Below, piece by piece: positions 49,402 to 59,786 of a stretch of 64,000 bases of DNA. This stretch comes from Thiobacillus sp. SCUT-2. Its GTDB lineage: Bacteria; Pseudomonadota; Gammaproteobacteria; Burkholderiales; Thiobacillaceae. The stretch lies in NCBI RefSeq assembly GCF_035621355.1, contig NZ_CP141769.1:992001-1056000 (forward strand). Reading direction: 5' to 3'. Under the pieces are notes generated by a model that did not search any database, had not been told where the DNA came from, and saw only the letters and a program-made list of their open reading frames with translations. Positions within the stretch are counted from its first letter, which is position 1. Every line of letters begins with the position of its first letter. The position numbers and the translations under genes are program-made.

Positions 49402-49428
49402 TCAGGTCAGCGATCGCAATGCCGCTAA
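49402..49428 (+). promoter_or_regulatory. Sigma-28 promoter of the second receptor gene
   Basis: TCAGGTCA (49402-49409), 11 bases, then GCCGCTAA (49421-49428), seven of eight matches to the -10 consensus. Located 46 bases before the ATG at 49475. Confidence 0.62.
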
Positions 49429-49474
49429 CGTGGTAAGCCTCGGAGTTTCAGGCATCAGCAAGAAAGGGCATGAA

Positions 49475-51202
49475 ATGTTAGCGAACCTGAGCATCAAGTC
49501 GCGGCTGGTCTTCGTGATCGGCTTTCTTTCCGTGCTTCTCGTAGGCGTCGGGATCATGGGCCTCGCCAGCCTGTCGTCGACCAATGCGGCGCTGCGGAGC
49601 GTCTATCACGACAGGACGGTCGCTCTGGGGCAGCTCGACCGGATTTCGATGCTGGTCAACCAGAACCAGATCACCCTTGCCGAAGTGACGGCCGGGCAGC
49701 TGTCGGCCTTTCCCGACGATGTGTCGGCGGTCGACGGCAAGGTCACCGCCGTCACCGACACGATCCAGACGATCGAAAGCCTCTGGAAATCCTATCTCGC
49801 CACCTCGCTGACGCCGGAGGAGAAGAAGCTGGCCGACCAGTTCGATGCGAACCGGCGCCACTACGGCCGCTCCGGCATGATCCCCGCAGTGGCGGCGCTG
49901 CGCGCCCACGATTTCCAGCAAGCCAGCGAGCTGCTGCAGGGGCCGCTCACCGAAACCTATCCGGCGGTCCGCAAGAGCATGGAGGCGCTGACGGCGCTGC
50001 AGATGGAGGTCGCCCGCAAGGAATTCGCGGCCGCGGAAGCACGCTACGCGCTGGTGCGAAACGTCTCGATCGCCGTCATCGCCTTCGGCGTGCTGCTTGC
50101 GGGCATCATCGGCGCCTGGCTGGTCCGGGCGATTGCGCGGCCGCTCAAGGAGGCGGTGCGGATTGCCGAGGCCGTGGCCGCGGGGGACCTGACGCAGACC
50201 GTCGAGGTGCGCAGCCATGACGAGACCGGCCAGCTGCTGCAGGCGCTGAAGAACATGAACGCCGCCCTCGTCGGCATCGTCGGCCAGGTGCGGACCGGCA
50301 CCGACACCATTGCGGTTGCCTCGCGCGAGATCGCCTCCGGCAACGCCGACCTGTCGAGCCGCACCGAATCGCAGGCCTCCAGCCTCGAGGAGACCGCCTC
50401 CTCGATGGAGGAACTGACCAGCACCGTCAAGCAGAACGCCGAGAACGCGCGGCAGGCGAACCAGCTGGTCGTCTCCACCGCCGACGTCGCGGCCAAGGGC
50501 GGCGCCGTCGTCGGCCAGGTCGTCGACACCATGGCCTCCATCAAGGACAGCTCGCGCAAGATCGCCGACATCATCGGCGTCATCGACGGCATCGCCTTCC
50601 AGACCAACATCCTCGCGCTCAACGCCGCGGTCGAGGCCGCGCGCGCCGGCGAACAGGGACGCGGCTTCGCCGTCGTCGCCAGCGAGGTGCGCAGCCTCGC
50701 GCAGCGCAGCGCGAGCGCCGCCAAGGAGATCAAGACCCTGATCGAGGACTCCGTCGGCAAGGTCGACGCCGGCAGCGAACTCGTCGACGAAGCCGGCAAG
50801 ACCATGGACGAGATCGTCACCTCGGTGAAGCGGGTGACCGACATCATGAGCGAGATTGCGGCGGCGAGCCAGGAGCAGAGCGCCGGGATCGAGCAGGTCA
50901 ACCAGGCGGTGGGGCAGATGGACGAGATGACGCAGCAGAACGCTGCGCTGGTGGAGGAGGCGGCGGCTGCGGCCGAGAGCCTGCAGGACCAGGCGGCCAA
51001 GCTCGCCGAGGCGGTCAGCGTGTTCCGCCTGGGGGACGTCGCCGGCGCTGCGCCGGCCGCGCTTCCGGTGCTGACCGAGCGCGTCGTGGCCATGCCGGCC
51101 GCGCGCAAGCCGGCCGCCAGGCCGCCGGCCGTACCGGCGGCGCGGCCCGCGAGGCAGGCCGTCGCGGCGGGCGGTGGCGGGGAAGAGTGGGAGGAATTCT
51201 GA
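49475..51202 (+). CDS. Methyl-accepting chemotaxis protein with 4-helix-bundle sensor and CheR docking tail
   Basis: 575 residues with the same plan as the receptor before it: TM1 about 10-30, four-helix-bundle periplasmic sensor ('STNAALRSVYHDRTVALGQLD'), TM2 about 190-212, HAMP, signalling domain, and the tail GGEEWEEF. The sensor half is clearly related to but diverged from that of the first receptor, while the signalling half is nearly identical in DNA. The ATG at 49475 fits the TM1 position; a longer frame would add an unlikely 39-residue extension. Driven by the sigma-28 site upstream. Confidence 0.93.
   Translation: MLANLSIKSRLVFVIGFLSVLLVGVGIMGLASLSSTNAALRSVYHDRTVALGQLDRISMLVNQNQITLAEVTAGQLSAFPDDVSAVDGKVTAVTDTIQTIESLWKSYLATSLTPEEKKLADQFDANRRHYGRSGMIPAVAALRAHDFQQASELLQGPLTETYPAVRKSMEALTALQMEVARKEFAAAEARYALVRNVSIAVIAFGVLLAGIIGAWLVRAIARPLKEAVRIAEAVAAGDLTQTVEVRSHDETGQLLQALKNMNAALVGIVGQVRTGTDTIAVASREIASGNADLSSRTESQASSLEETASSMEELTSTVKQNAENARQANQLVVSTADVAAKGGAVVGQVVDTMASIKDSSRKIADIIGVIDGIAFQTNILALNAAVEAARAGEQGRGFAVVASEVRSLAQRSASAAKEIKTLIEDSVGKVDAGSELVDEAGKTMDEIVTSVKRVTDIMSEIAAASQEQSAGIEQVNQAVGQMDEMTQQNAALVEEAAAAAESLQDQAAKLAEAVSVFRLGDVAGAAPAALPVLTERVVAMPAARKPAARPPAVPAARPARQAVAAGGGGEEWEEF
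50318..51015 (+). repeat. Signalling-module repeat, copy 2
   Basis: About 698 bases matched, at a constant offset of 1945 bases, by copy 3, with only scattered substitutions. Shares its last 644 bases with copy 1. Confidence 0.87.
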
Positions 51203-51290
51203 GCGGATATCCAGCCAGCCGCGAAAACGCCCGGGGCGCGCGACGGATGACGTGAATGGTCCATTCGTGCACGTTAAGAGTCCGGGAATC

Positions 51291-51323
51291 GAGCCGTAGT
51301 CTCCACTACGGCTCTGTTTTTTT
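51291..51323 (+). terminator. Rho-independent terminator after the second receptor gene
   Basis: GAGCCGTAG (51291-51299) pairs with CTACGGCTC (51306-51314) over a 6-base loop and is followed by TG and seven T. Lies 88 bases after the stop. Confidence 0.82.
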
Positions 51324-51455
51324 GGGGGGCCGTGGAGGCCGCAGCACTGAGGTTGCGCGGAAGACGCGACAGACCCGGCGCCGGCAGTGCCTGAAGGCAC
51401 GCGATCGGATCGCCCTGTGTCGCGTTTACTGAATGAATTCGAGAAGGTTGGCAAC

Positions 51456-53141
51456 ATGAAGCTTAAGTCAAAAATCCTATTGAGCATGGGATCGGTTTTT
51501 GTGCTCTTCGGCATCGCCATTGCCGTTGCGCTGACCGGCATGCAGAGCAACCGCGCGCGGTTCGAGCATTTCCTCGCGCAGGACCTGGCGATTTCGCAGG
51601 AGGCGACCAATCTCTATGCCCACGGGCTGCAGATGGGCCAGGCGCTGCGCAACATCGTGATGGATCCGAGCAACCAGGCGGCCCACAAGAACCTCGAGGC
51701 GTCGGCGGGCGAATTCAAGAAGGCGAGCGATCACGCGCTGGCGCTGGCGGCCGACCCGGCCGACCGCAAGGTGCTCGACGAAGTGGTCGCGCTGCGCGAA
51801 ACGCAGATTCCGCTGCAGTCGAAGGTCGTATCGCTGGCGTCCACGGACCAGGCTGCGGCGATCGCCGTGATCAGCAAGGAAGAAACGCCGGTCTGGCGAG
51901 GCATCCGCACGCGGCTGATGGATTTCATCAAGCTCAAGCGCGAGGCCGTCGAGAAGACCAAGTCCGACATGGCCGCCTTCAGCCAGCGCATGCTGACGAT
52001 CACCCTGGTCCTGGTCGGGCTGGCGGTGGTCGTGGCAGGTGGAATCGTCTTCTGGCTCGTCCGGCACATCATGAAGCAACTGGGCGGCGAGCCGGCCTAC
52101 GCGGTCGAGGTGGCGCGCGCGATCTCGGCCGGCGACTTTTCCCGCGCCGTCGTGCTGGAGAAAGGCGACACGTCCAGCCTGCTGCATGCGATCAACGCGA
52201 TGCGCCAGAACCTGACGGGAACGGTGGGCGAGATTCGCCACTCGGCGGAAACCATTGCCGTGGCCTCGCGCGAGATCGCCTCCGGCAACGCCGACCTGTC
52301 GAGCCGCACCGAATCGCAGGCCTCCAGCCTCGAGGAGACCGCCTCCTCGATGGAAGAGCTGACCAGCACCGTCAAGCAGAACGCCGAGAACGCGCGGCAG
52401 GCGAACCAGCTGGTCGTCTCCACCGCCGACGTCGCGGCCAAGGGCGGCGCCGTCGTCGGCCAGGTCGTCGACACCATGGCCTCCATCAAGGACAGCTCGC
52501 GCAAGATCGCCGACATCATCGGCGTCATCGACGGCATCGCCTTCCAGACCAACATCCTCGCGCTCAACGCCGCGGTCGAGGCCGCGCGCGCCGGCGAACA
52601 GGGACGCGGCTTCGCCGTCGTCGCCAGCGAGGTGCGCAGCCTCGCGCAGCGCAGCGCGAGCGCCGCCAAGGAGATCAAGACCCTGATCGAGGACTCCGTC
52701 GGCAAGGTCGACGCCGGCAGCGAACTCGTCGACGAAGCCGGCAAGACCATGGACGAGATCGTCACCTCGGTGAAGCGGGTGACCGACATCATGAGCGAGA
52801 TTGCGGCGGCGAGCCAGGAGCAGAGCGCCGGGATCGAGCAGGTCAACCAGGCAGTGGGTCAGATGGACGAGATGACGCAGCAGAACGCTGCGCTGGTGGA
52901 GGAGGCGGCGGCTGCGGCCGAGAGCCTGCAGGACCAGGCGGCCAAGCTCGCCGAGGCGGTGGCCGCGTTCAAGCTCGAGGCCGGGGGCGGCGGCGGGTAC
53001 CTGGTGGCATCCGCTCCGAGGCCGAAAGCCGAGGTGCGCCCGATCTCCAGGGCGCGGCCCAGCGCGGGGGCGCCGGCCGAGCGGCCGGCCAGGAAGCGGG
53101 CGGCCGCCGGCGGCCACAACGAGGAGTGGGAGGAGTTCTGA
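51456..53141 (+). CDS. Methyl-accepting chemotaxis protein with CheR docking tail
   Basis: 561 residues: TM1 about 7-27, periplasmic helical sensor of about 160 residues with a different sequence from the two previous receptors, TM2 about 186-207, a HAMP-like linker that begins 'LGGEPAYAVEVARAISAGDFSR', then the signalling domain almost identical in DNA to that of the previous gene. Ends HNEEWEEF. The 'LGGEP..' HAMP variant is typical of a distinct receptor class, so an unrelated sensor has been joined to a shared signalling module. The promoter is not clear; it must lie after the terminator at 51291. Confidence 0.92.
   Translation: MKLKSKILLSMGSVFVLFGIAIAVALTGMQSNRARFEHFLAQDLAISQEATNLYAHGLQMGQALRNIVMDPSNQAAHKNLEASAGEFKKASDHALALAADPADRKVLDEVVALRETQIPLQSKVVSLASTDQAAAIAVISKEETPVWRGIRTRLMDFIKLKREAVEKTKSDMAAFSQRMLTITLVLVGLAVVVAGGIVFWLVRHIMKQLGGEPAYAVEVARAISAGDFSRAVVLEKGDTSSLLHAINAMRQNLTGTVGEIRHSAETIAVASREIASGNADLSSRTESQASSLEETASSMEELTSTVKQNAENARQANQLVVSTADVAAKGGAVVGQVVDTMASIKDSSRKIADIIGVIDGIAFQTNILALNAAVEAARAGEQGRGFAVVASEVRSLAQRSASAAKEIKTLIEDSVGKVDAGSELVDEAGKTMDEIVTSVKRVTDIMSEIAAASQEQSAGIEQVNQAVGQMDEMTQQNAALVEEAAAAAESLQDQAAKLAEAVAAFKLEAGGGGGYLVASAPRPKAEVRPISRARPSAGAPAERPARKRAAAGGHNEEWEEF
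52263..52960 (+). repeat. Signalling-module repeat, copy 3
   Basis: Third copy of the receptor signalling module, matching copy 2 over 698 bases without gaps. The match begins 5' of the methylation helix and stops before the variable linker to the docking tail. Confidence 0.87.
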
Positions 53142-53206
53142 CCCCGGACGCGCCGCAGGGCGCTTCGGCGCAAGCGCGGATGCTCCCGCCATGTGCGCAC
53201 CACCGG

Positions 53207-53240
53207 AACCCGCGGCCGCGAGGCTCGCGGGTTTTCTTTT
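53207..53240 (+). terminator. Rho-independent terminator after the third receptor gene
   Basis: AACCCGCG (53207-53214) pairs with CGCGGGTT (53226-53233) over an 11-base loop, followed by TTCTTTT. A second hairpin without T tract, CCTGCGC...GCGCAGG (53242-53261), follows. The rest of the 405-base gap up to 53546 holds the sigma-28 site and no gene. Confidence 0.7.
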
Positions 53241-53296
53241 GCCTGCGCTCCCCGGCGCAGGCGTTCTTCCCATAAGGGCAATTTTCGTTCCAGGCC

Positions 53297-53324
53297 TCAA
53301 GACATAAGCAAAACGCGCCGATAT
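53297..53324 (+). promoter_or_regulatory. Sigma-28 promoter of the first Aer-like receptor gene
   Basis: TCAA (53297-53300), 16 bases, then GCCGATAT (53317-53324), seven of eight matches to the -10. The spacer is one base longer than at the other sites. It leaves a long leader of about 215 bases to the ATG at 53547. Confidence 0.5.
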
Positions 53325-53546
53325 CGACTCTGACGGAAGCGTTCGGGCGGGCCGGGGAGATCCGGGTCAGGCGAACGCCGGTGGAACGTTGCAGCCGGGG
53401 GCGGCTGCGAGGGGCACGAACCAGAAGAATGTCGAGGGACAAGCATCCCCCGCACAGTGCTCGTATGGAGGCCTGATCGCCGCGGATGGGCGGAATGCGG
53501 ACTGCAGGCCGGTATCACCGAATGGCGGAATACTGAAGGAATCAGC

Positions 53547-55226
53547 ATGCGATCCAATCTACCCGTGACGAATGTCGAGTACGTCCTCGAGGACACCGAC
53601 GTCATCGTCTCCAGGACCGACCTCCACGGCAACATCACCTACGTCAACCGCGATTTCGTCAAGATCAGCGGATTCGGCGAGGACGAACTGATGGGTTCGC
53701 CGCAGAACATCGTGCGGCACCCCGACATGCCGGTCGAGGCGTTCGCCGACTTCTGGCGCACGCTCCGCGCCGGCAAGGCCTGGACCGGCCTCGTGAAGAA
53801 CCGCTGCAAGAACGGCGACCATTACTGGGTCGAGGCGAACGCGGCGCCGGTCTACGAGAACGGCCAGATCAGCGGCTACGCCTCGATCCGGCTGAAGCCG
53901 AGCCGCGAGCAGGTGCAGGCGGCGGAGGCCGCCTACCGGGCGATCAAGGGCGGCGACGCCTCGCTCGACATCGTCGAGGGGCAGGCGGTCCGGCGTTCCT
54001 TCGGCCAGCGCAGCGGGAAGCTCGGGAATCTGTCGCTGAAGACGCTGCTGGCGATCGCCGCCGGCTCGGTCGGCGCGCTCTTCGTCGCGATGGGCCTGCT
54101 CGCCTGGCTGGCCAGGTCCACCGGCGGCCAGGGCTATGTCTACGCCCTGATGGCGATCGCGGTGCTGGGTGTCCCGATGGCGGTGGTGTTCGGCGTGCTG
54201 GCCTACCGCAGCGTGGTGAAGCCGCTGGAGTGCGCGCGCAAGGAAGTCGAGCAGATGAGCTCGGGCGATCTGACCGCGCGCATCCAGGCCAGGGGCCTCG
54301 CGGAGTTTGCCCACCTGATGCAGGCGCTGCGGGTGCTGCAGATCAACCTCAAGCTGCTGGTCGGCCAGATCAAGGAAAGCACCGAAGTGGTGAACGCCGG
54401 CGCGAGCGAGATCGCGTCGGGCAACGCCGACCTGTCGGCGCGCACCGAGTCGCAGGCCTCGAGCCTCGAGGAGACGGCGAGCTCGATGGAGGAACTCACC
54501 AGCACCGTCAAGCAGAATGCGGATAGCGCGCACCAGGCGAGCAAGCTGGTGTCGTCGACCGCGGAAATCGCGGCGAACGGCGGTGAACTCGTCAGCCAGG
54601 TCGTGGCGACGATGGGCTCGATCAAGGCGAGCTCCGGCAAGATCTCCGACATCATCGGCGTCATCGACGGCATTGCCTTCCAGACCAACATCCTCGCGCT
54701 CAACGCCGCGGTCGAAGCCGCGCGTGCGGGCGAGCAGGGGCGGGGTTTTGCGGTGGTGGCGGCGGAAGTGCGCAGCCTGGCCCAGCGCAGCGCCAGCGCG
54801 GCGAAGGAAATCAAGGCCCTGATCGAGGATTCGGTCGGCAAGGTCGAAGCGGGCGGCAAGCTCGTCGACGAGGCCGGCGAGGCGATGGAGGACATCGTGA
54901 CCTCGGTCCAGCTGGTTGCCGACATCCTCGCCGGAACGGCGTCGGCGAGCCAGGAACAGAGCCTCGGCATCGAACAGGTCAACCAGGCCGTGGCCCAGAT
55001 GGACGAGATGACGCAGCAGAACGCCGCGCTGGTCGAACAGGCGGCGGCGGCGGCCGAGAGCCTGCAGGAGCACGCGGTGAAGCTCGCGGACCTGGTCGGC
55101 AGCTTCAAGCTGATCGGCGGGCGCGCGGCACCGTCGCTCGGCGTCACCGCCGGCACGACGCCGGCCGCCCGGGCGGAACCGGTGCGGAGCGAGGCGCTGC
55201 GGGCCGCAGCCGCGGGCAGCCATTGA
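53547..55226 (+). CDS. Aer-like PAS-domain chemoreceptor (first)
   Basis: 559 residues. A cytoplasmic N-terminal PAS domain (about 20-130) contains the Aer hallmark '[20 protein letters not shown]' and '[14 protein letters not shown]'. Two close membrane helices at about 168-190 and 196-218 carry no periplasmic sensor. A HAMP segment and signalling domain follow. Aer-type receptors bind FAD in the PAS domain and guide cells by redox state. There is no EEWEEF tail. The ATG at 53547 gives an N-terminus ([14 protein letters not shown]) identical to that of the next gene, which fixes the start. Confidence 0.92.
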   Translation: MRSNLPVTNVEYVLEDTDVIVSRTDLHGNITYVNRDFVKISGFGEDELMGSPQNIVRHPDMPVEAFADFWRTLRAGKAWTGLVKNRCKNGDHYWVEANAAPVYENGQISGYASIRLKPSREQVQAAEAAYRAIKGGDASLDIVEGQAVRRSFGQRSGKLGNLSLKTLLAIAAGSVGALFVAMGLLAWLARSTGGQGYVYALMAIAVLGVPMAVVFGVLAYRSVVKPLECARKEVEQMSSGDLTARIQARGLAEFAHLMQALRVLQINLKLLVGQIKESTEVVNAGASEIASGNADLSARTESQASSLEETASSMEELTSTVKQNADSAHQASKLVSSTAEIAANGGELVSQVVATMGSIKASSGKISDIIGVIDGIAFQTNILALNAAVEAARAGEQGRGFAVVAAEVRSLAQRSASAAKEIKALIEDSVGKVEAGGKLVDEAGEAMEDIVTSVQLVADILAGTASASQEQSLGIEQVNQAVAQMDEMTQQNAALVEQAAAAAESLQEHAVKLADLVGSFKLIGGRAAPSLGVTAGTTPAARAEPVRSEALRAAAAGSH

Positions 55227-55273
55227 GCTGCCGGAGGCCTTTGCCGGCGGCAAAAATGGTCCTTCCGGATGCT

Positions 55274-55300
55274 TCAGGAATGCGGGCTGCGCGCCGATAC
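55274..55300 (+). promoter_or_regulatory. Sigma-28 promoter of the second Aer-like receptor gene
   Basis: TCAGGAAT (55274-55281), 11 bases, then GCCGATAC (55293-55300), seven of eight matches to the -10. Located 45 bases before the ATG. Confidence 0.62.
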
Positions 55301-55345
55301 AGCACTTAGCTGTCCGTCTAAACCTTGAACGAAACGATAACCAAA

Positions 55346-57010
55346 ATGCGGTCGAACTTGCCTGTCACGAATGTCGAATACGTCCTGAAGGATCACGAGG
55401 CGCCCACGTCGAAGACCGACGTCCACGGCAACATCACCTACGTCAACCGGGACTTCGTCAACGTCAGCGGATACAGCGAAGCCGAGCTGATCGGTTCGCC
55501 GCAGAACATCGTGCGGCACCCCGACATGCCGGCCGAGGCCTTCGCCGACCTGTGGCACACGATCCAGAGCGGCCGGCCCTGGACCGGACTGGTGAAGAAC
55601 CGCAGCAAGAACGGCGACCATTACTGGGTCGAGGCGAGCGTGGCCCCGATCACCGAGAACGGCCGCATCGTCGGCTACACGTCCGTGCGCAACAAGCCGT
55701 CGCGCGAGCAGGTGCAGGCGGCGGAGGCCGCCTACCGCGCGATCCGCGCCGGCGACAAGCGCATTGCGGTGGTAGAGGGGCAGGCCGTCAAGTGCTCCGT
55801 CCTGCAGCGCTGCCGGCAGGTCAGGAATCTCTCCCTGAAGACGCTGCTGGCGATCGCCGCCGGCTCGGTCGGCAGCCTGTTCGCGGGGATGGCTGCGCTG
55901 GCGTGGCTGGCGACGACGGGCGACAGCGCCGCCTACCTCGACTGGCTGATGGGCATTGCCATCGTCGGCGTGCCGATGGCCGTGGTGTTCGGCGTGCTGT
56001 CCTACCGCAGCGTGGTGATGCCGCTCGAGCGCGTCGGCCAGGCGATCGACCAGATGAGCGCCGGCGACCTCACCGGCCGCATCGAGACCAAGGGCGTCGC
56101 GGAACTCGCCCGCCTGATGCGATCCCTGCTGGTGCTGCAGATCAATATTCGCTGGCTGGTCGGCCAGATCAAGGAGAGCACCGACCTGGTCAACTCCGGC
56201 GCGGGCGAGATCGCGTCGGGCAACGCCGACCTCTCGGCGCGGACCGAGTCGCAGGCCTCCAGCCTCGAGGAGACCGCCTCCTCGATGGAAGAGCTGACCG
56301 GTACCGTCAAGCAGAACGCCGAGAGCGCGCACCATGCGAGCAAACTGGTGTCGTCGACCGCGGAGATCGCGGCCAACGGCGGCGACGTCGTCGGCCAGGT
56401 GATCACCACCATGGGCGCGATCAAGGCGAGTTCGCGCAAGATCGCCGACATCATCGGCGTCATCGACGGCATTGCCTTCCAGACCAACATCCTCGCGCTC
56501 AACGCCGCGGTCGAGGCCGCGCGCGCCGGCGAGCAGGGACGCGGCTTCGCCGTCGTCGCTTCCGAAGTCCGCAGCCTGGCGCAGCGTTCCGCAAGCGCGG
56601 CCAAGGAGATCAAGGCCCTGATCGGTGATTCGGTCGAGAAGGTCGAGGCGGGCCGCAAGCTCGTGGACGAGGCGGGCGACGCGATGGAGGACATCGTGAC
56701 CTCGGTGCAGCTGGTTGCCGACATCATCGGTGGAACGGCGACCGCGAGCCAGGAGCAGAGTGCCGGAATCGAGCAGGTCAACCAGGCGGTGGGGCAGATG
56801 GACGAGATGACGCAGCAGAACGCCGCGCTGGTCGAGCAGGCCGCGGCGGCGGCCGAGAGCCTGCAGGAGCAGGCCGCCAAGCTGGCCGCGCTGGTGAAGA
56901 CGTTCAGGCTGGTGCGCAACCCGGCCGCGCCGGCCTTCGGTCAGGCGCGGATCGGCTCGGCGAAAGCGAAGCCCGCGCCGGGAGCGACACGGGAGCGCAT
57001 GGCGGCGTAG
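55346..57010 (+). CDS. Aer-like PAS-domain chemoreceptor (second)
   Basis: 554 residues, a tandem paralogue of the preceding gene: the same N-terminus, PAS domain with '[20 protein letters not shown]', two adjacent membrane helices (about 168-218), HAMP and signalling domain. The PAS core differs at many positions, so the two may sense at different redox potentials. No docking tail. A TTG at 55325 is open but the match to the neighbour favours the ATG at 55346. Two hairpins without T tracts follow before cheR. Confidence 0.92.
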   Translation: MRSNLPVTNVEYVLKDHEAPTSKTDVHGNITYVNRDFVNVSGYSEAELIGSPQNIVRHPDMPAEAFADLWHTIQSGRPWTGLVKNRSKNGDHYWVEASVAPITENGRIVGYTSVRNKPSREQVQAAEAAYRAIRAGDKRIAVVEGQAVKCSVLQRCRQVRNLSLKTLLAIAAGSVGSLFAGMAALAWLATTGDSAAYLDWLMGIAIVGVPMAVVFGVLSYRSVVMPLERVGQAIDQMSAGDLTGRIETKGVAELARLMRSLLVLQINIRWLVGQIKESTDLVNSGAGEIASGNADLSARTESQASSLEETASSMEELTGTVKQNAESAHHASKLVSSTAEIAANGGDVVGQVITTMGAIKASSRKIADIIGVIDGIAFQTNILALNAAVEAARAGEQGRGFAVVASEVRSLAQRSASAAKEIKALIGDSVEKVEAGRKLVDEAGDAMEDIVTSVQLVADIIGGTATASQEQSAGIEQVNQAVGQMDEMTQQNAALVEQAAAAAESLQEQAAKLAALVKTFRLVRNPAAPAFGQARIGSAKAKPAPGATRERMAA

Positions 57011-57128
57011 ACGCCCGAGGCGGGCGAGGGGCGGCCGTGCCGGTGCACGGCGCCCGGCCGGCGAAAGGGTATGGAATGATGCAGCACCGTTTGAACGGGC
57101 TTGACTGGATGGCCGTGTGCCTTGACGG

Positions 57129-58034
57129 ATGCGGCTGTGGATGGATACCGATTTCGACATGAAGCCCGCAGCAAGAATGCCCGTTCCGGGCGACAGCACC
57201 AAGATATTCGAATTCACGCCGCGCGATTTCGCGCGCGTCCGCGCGCTGATCTACAAGCAGGCCGGCATCTCGCTGTCCGAGAGCAAGCAGGAAATGGTCT
57301 ACAGCCGGCTCGCCCGCCGGCTGCGTGCCAAGGGGCTGAATTCCTTCGAGGCCTATCTCGACGCCCTCGAATCGGGGCGCGACAGCGACGAGTGGGAAGC
57401 CTTCACCAACGCGCTGACGACCAATCTCACCTCGTTCTTCCGCGAAGCGCACCATTTCCCGATTCTTCAAGAGCACCTGCGCGTGGGAAAGACGCCCCTG
57501 TCGATCTGGTGCTCCGCCAGTTCGACCGGCGAGGAGCCCTATTCGATCGCGATGACGGCCTGCGAGGCCTTCGGCACGCTCACGCCGCCGGTCAGCATCG
57601 TGGCAACCGACATCGACACGAACGTCCTCCAGACTGCCGCCAACGGCGTCTACCCGCTCGACCGGATCGAGAAGATGCCGCAGGAGCGGCTGAAGCGCTT
57701 CTTCCTGCGCGGCAAGGGCGAGCGCGCCGGCTTCGTGCGCGTCCGGCCGGAGCTGCGCCAGCTGATCACGTTCAAGCCGCTCAATCTGCTGGCGGCCAGC
57801 TGGCCCGTGAGCGGGCCGTTCGATGCGATCTTCTGCCGCAACGTCATGATCTACTTCGACAAGCCGACGCAGGGCCGGATCCTGGAGCGCTTCGTCCCCT
57901 TGATGAAGCCGGAAGGCCTGCTGTTCGCCGGCCATTCGGAGAACTTCATGTATGCTTCCGATGCCTTCAGATTGCGCGGCAAGACGGTGTACGAGCTCGA
58001 TCCCCGTCACGCGCGCGCCAGGACGACTGCATGA
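57129..58034 (+). CDS. cheR: Chemotaxis protein methyltransferase CheR
   Basis: Methylates receptor glutamates with SAM for adaptation. The N-terminal helical domain ('[41 protein letters not shown]') and the SAM site '[15 protein letters not shown]' with '[14 protein letters not shown]' are complete, as is '[17 protein letters not shown]'. Starts at 57129, 57141 and 57159 are all possible; none has a strong ribosome site. It overlaps cheD by four bases. Confidence 0.94.
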   Translation: MRLWMDTDFDMKPAARMPVPGDSTKIFEFTPRDFARVRALIYKQAGISLSESKQEMVYSRLARRLRAKGLNSFEAYLDALESGRDSDEWEAFTNALTTNLTSFFREAHHFPILQEHLRVGKTPLSIWCSASSTGEEPYSIAMTACEAFGTLTPPVSIVATDIDTNVLQTAANGVYPLDRIEKMPQERLKRFFLRGKGERAGFVRVRPELRQLITFKPLNLLAASWPVSGPFDAIFCRNVMIYFDKPTQGRILERFVPLMKPEGLLFAGHSENFMYASDAFRLRGKTVYELDPRHARARTTA

Positions 58035-58639
58035 ACCCGGAGATCGAAGAGCATCTGGCGACCAACCTGTACTACGACCGCACCTTCGATTGCGAGGCTG
58101 CGAAGATCCTGCCGGGCGAGTACTACTTCACCAACCGTCCCATGCTCATCGTCACCGTGCTCGGCTCCTGCGTCGCCGCGTGCCTGAGGGACCGCGTTTC
58201 CGGCATCGGCGGCATGAACCACTTCATGCTGCCGGATGGCGGCGGCGACGCCGGCAGCCCCGCCTCGGCATCGATGCGGTACGGCGCCTACGCGATGGAG
58301 GTGCTGATCAACCAGCTGCTCAAGGCCGGGGCGCGCCGGGATAACCTCGAGGCCAAGGTGTTCGGCGGCGGCAACGTGCTGCGGGGATTCACTGCGATGA
58401 ACGTTGGCGAGCGCAACGCGAAGTTCGTGCGCGACTTCCTGCGCGCGGAAAATATCCGGGTCGTCGCGGAGGATCTCAACGACGTGCATCCGCGCAAGGT
58501 GTATTTCTTCCCCGAGACCGGCAAGGTGCTGGTGAAGAAGCTCAAGCAGCTCAACAACTACACGCTGGTGAAGCGCGAGCAGGACTACGCGAGCCGGCTC
58601 AAGAGCAGTGCCGTAGCGGGCGATATCGACCTGTTCTGA
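58031..58639 (+). CDS. cheD: Chemoreceptor glutamine deamidase CheD
   Basis: Deamidates receptor glutamines and tunes adaptation. 202 residues with the catalytic Cys in '[14 protein letters not shown]', the His in '[11 protein letters not shown]' and the Thr/Gly-rich 'KVFGGGNVL' loop. The last part ('[19 protein letters not shown]') is a C-terminal extension seen in betaproteobacterial CheD. Lies between cheR and cheB, its adaptation partners. Confidence 0.94.
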   Translation: MNPEIEEHLATNLYYDRTFDCEAAKILPGEYYFTNRPMLIVTVLGSCVAACLRDRVSGIGGMNHFMLPDGGGDAGSPASASMRYGAYAMEVLINQLLKAGARRDNLEAKVFGGGNVLRGFTAMNVGERNAKFVRDFLRAENIRVVAEDLNDVHPRKVYFFPETGKVLVKKLKQLNNYTLVKREQDYASRLKSSAVAGDIDLF

Positions 58640-58672
58640 TTCCCGGCACGCGCACGAAGCTGAAAGACTAGC

Positions 58673-59746
58673 ATGACGAAAATCAAGGTTCTGATCGTAG
58701 ACGACTCGGCGCTGATCCGCAGCCTGATGAAGGAGATCGTCGCCGGCCAGCCGGACATGGAAGTGGTCGGGGTCGCCCCGGACCCGCTGGTGGCACGCGA
58801 CCTGATCAAGCAGACCAATCCCGACGTCCTGACGCTGGACGTGGAGATGCCGAAGATGGACGGGCTCGACTTCCTCGAGCGGCTGATGCGGCTGCGCCCG
58901 ATGCCGGTCGTCATGGTGTCGTCGCTGACCGAACGGGGCTCCGAAATCACGATGCGGGCGCTGGAGCTCGGCGCCGTCGATTTCGTCACCAAGCCCAAAC
59001 TCTCGATCCAGAGCGGGTTGCTCGAATCCACCGATGTGATCGCCGAGAAGATCCGCATTGCGTCGCGCGCCCGGATCAAGCAGCGCTCGGCCGCTACCCC
59101 GGCTGTTCCCCCGGGCGGCGCGCTGGCCCCCTTGCGCAATCCGCTCACCAGCAGCGAAAAGCTCATCATCATCGGGGCCTCCACCGGCGGCACCGAGGCG
59201 ATCAAGGATTTCCTGATCCAGCTTCCCTCCGATTGCCCGGGCATCCTGATCACGCAGCACATGCCGGAAGGCTTCACGCGCTCCTTCGCCAACCGCCTCG
59301 ACAAGCTCTGCAAGATCTCGGTGAAGGAGGCCGAGGGCGGCGAACGCGTGCTGCCGGGGCACGCGTATCTCGCGCCCGGCCACTCGCACCTGCAGCTGGT
59401 GCGCAGCGGCGCCAACTACATGACCCGGCTCGACCAGGGGCCGCCGGTCAACCGGCACCGCCCGTCGGTCGACGTCCTGTTCCACTCCGCCGCGGTCGCG
59501 GCGGGCAAGAACGCGGTAGGGGTGATCCTCACCGGCATGGGGCGCGACGGCGCGGCGGGCATGCTGGAAATGCGCCAGGCGGGCGCCTACAACCTGGCGC
59601 AGGACGAGGCGACGTGCGTGGTCTTCGGGATGCCGAAGGAAGCGATCGCCTGCGGCGCCACCCACGAGGTCGCGCCGCTTCACGAATTGCCCGGGCGCGT
59701 GATGGCATTCTTCGCCGCCCACGGCAACCGCGCGATGCGCGTGTGA
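58673..59746 (+). CDS. cheB: Chemotaxis methylesterase/response regulator CheB
   Basis: 357 residues: receiver with Asp10-Asp11 and phospho-acceptor Asp56 ('[13 protein letters not shown]'), linker, and methylesterase with the Ser of '[11 protein letters not shown]', the His of '[10 protein letters not shown]' and the Asp of '[10 protein letters not shown]'. It removes methyl groups added by CheR. Starts 33 bases after cheD and closes the cheRDB unit; a strong GC hairpin follows at 59761-59783. Confidence 0.95.
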   Translation: MTKIKVLIVDDSALIRSLMKEIVAGQPDMEVVGVAPDPLVARDLIKQTNPDVLTLDVEMPKMDGLDFLERLMRLRPMPVVMVSSLTERGSEITMRALELGAVDFVTKPKLSIQSGLLESTDVIAEKIRIASRARIKQRSAATPAVPPGGALAPLRNPLTSSEKLIIIGASTGGTEAIKDFLIQLPSDCPGILITQHMPEGFTRSFANRLDKLCKISVKEAEGGERVLPGHAYLAPGHSHLQLVRSGANYMTRLDQGPPVNRHRPSVDVLFHSAAVAAGKNAVGVILTGMGRDGAAGMLEMRQAGAYNLAQDEATCVVFGMPKEAIACGATHEVAPLHELPGRVMAFFAAHGNRAMRV

Positions 59747-59760
59747 CGCGGCAGCCCGGG

Positions 59761-59783
59761 CGGCCGGCCGCGCAGGCCGGCCG
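59761..59783 (+). other. Strong GC hairpin after cheB
   Basis: CGGCCGGCC (59761-59769) and GGCCGGCCG (59775-59783) form a 9-bp stem with a 5-base loop. It stands four bases before the sigma-28 -35 element. There is no T tract, so termination would have to rely on the stem alone. Confidence 0.45.
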
Positions 59784-59786
59784 TGC

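Noticed and set aside
51275-51301. TTAAGAGT-N11-GCCGTAGT, a sigma-28-like pair before the third receptor gene
   Set aside because: The -10 matches only GCCG and lies inside the terminator stem at 51291-51323, so a transcript from it would be stopped at once.
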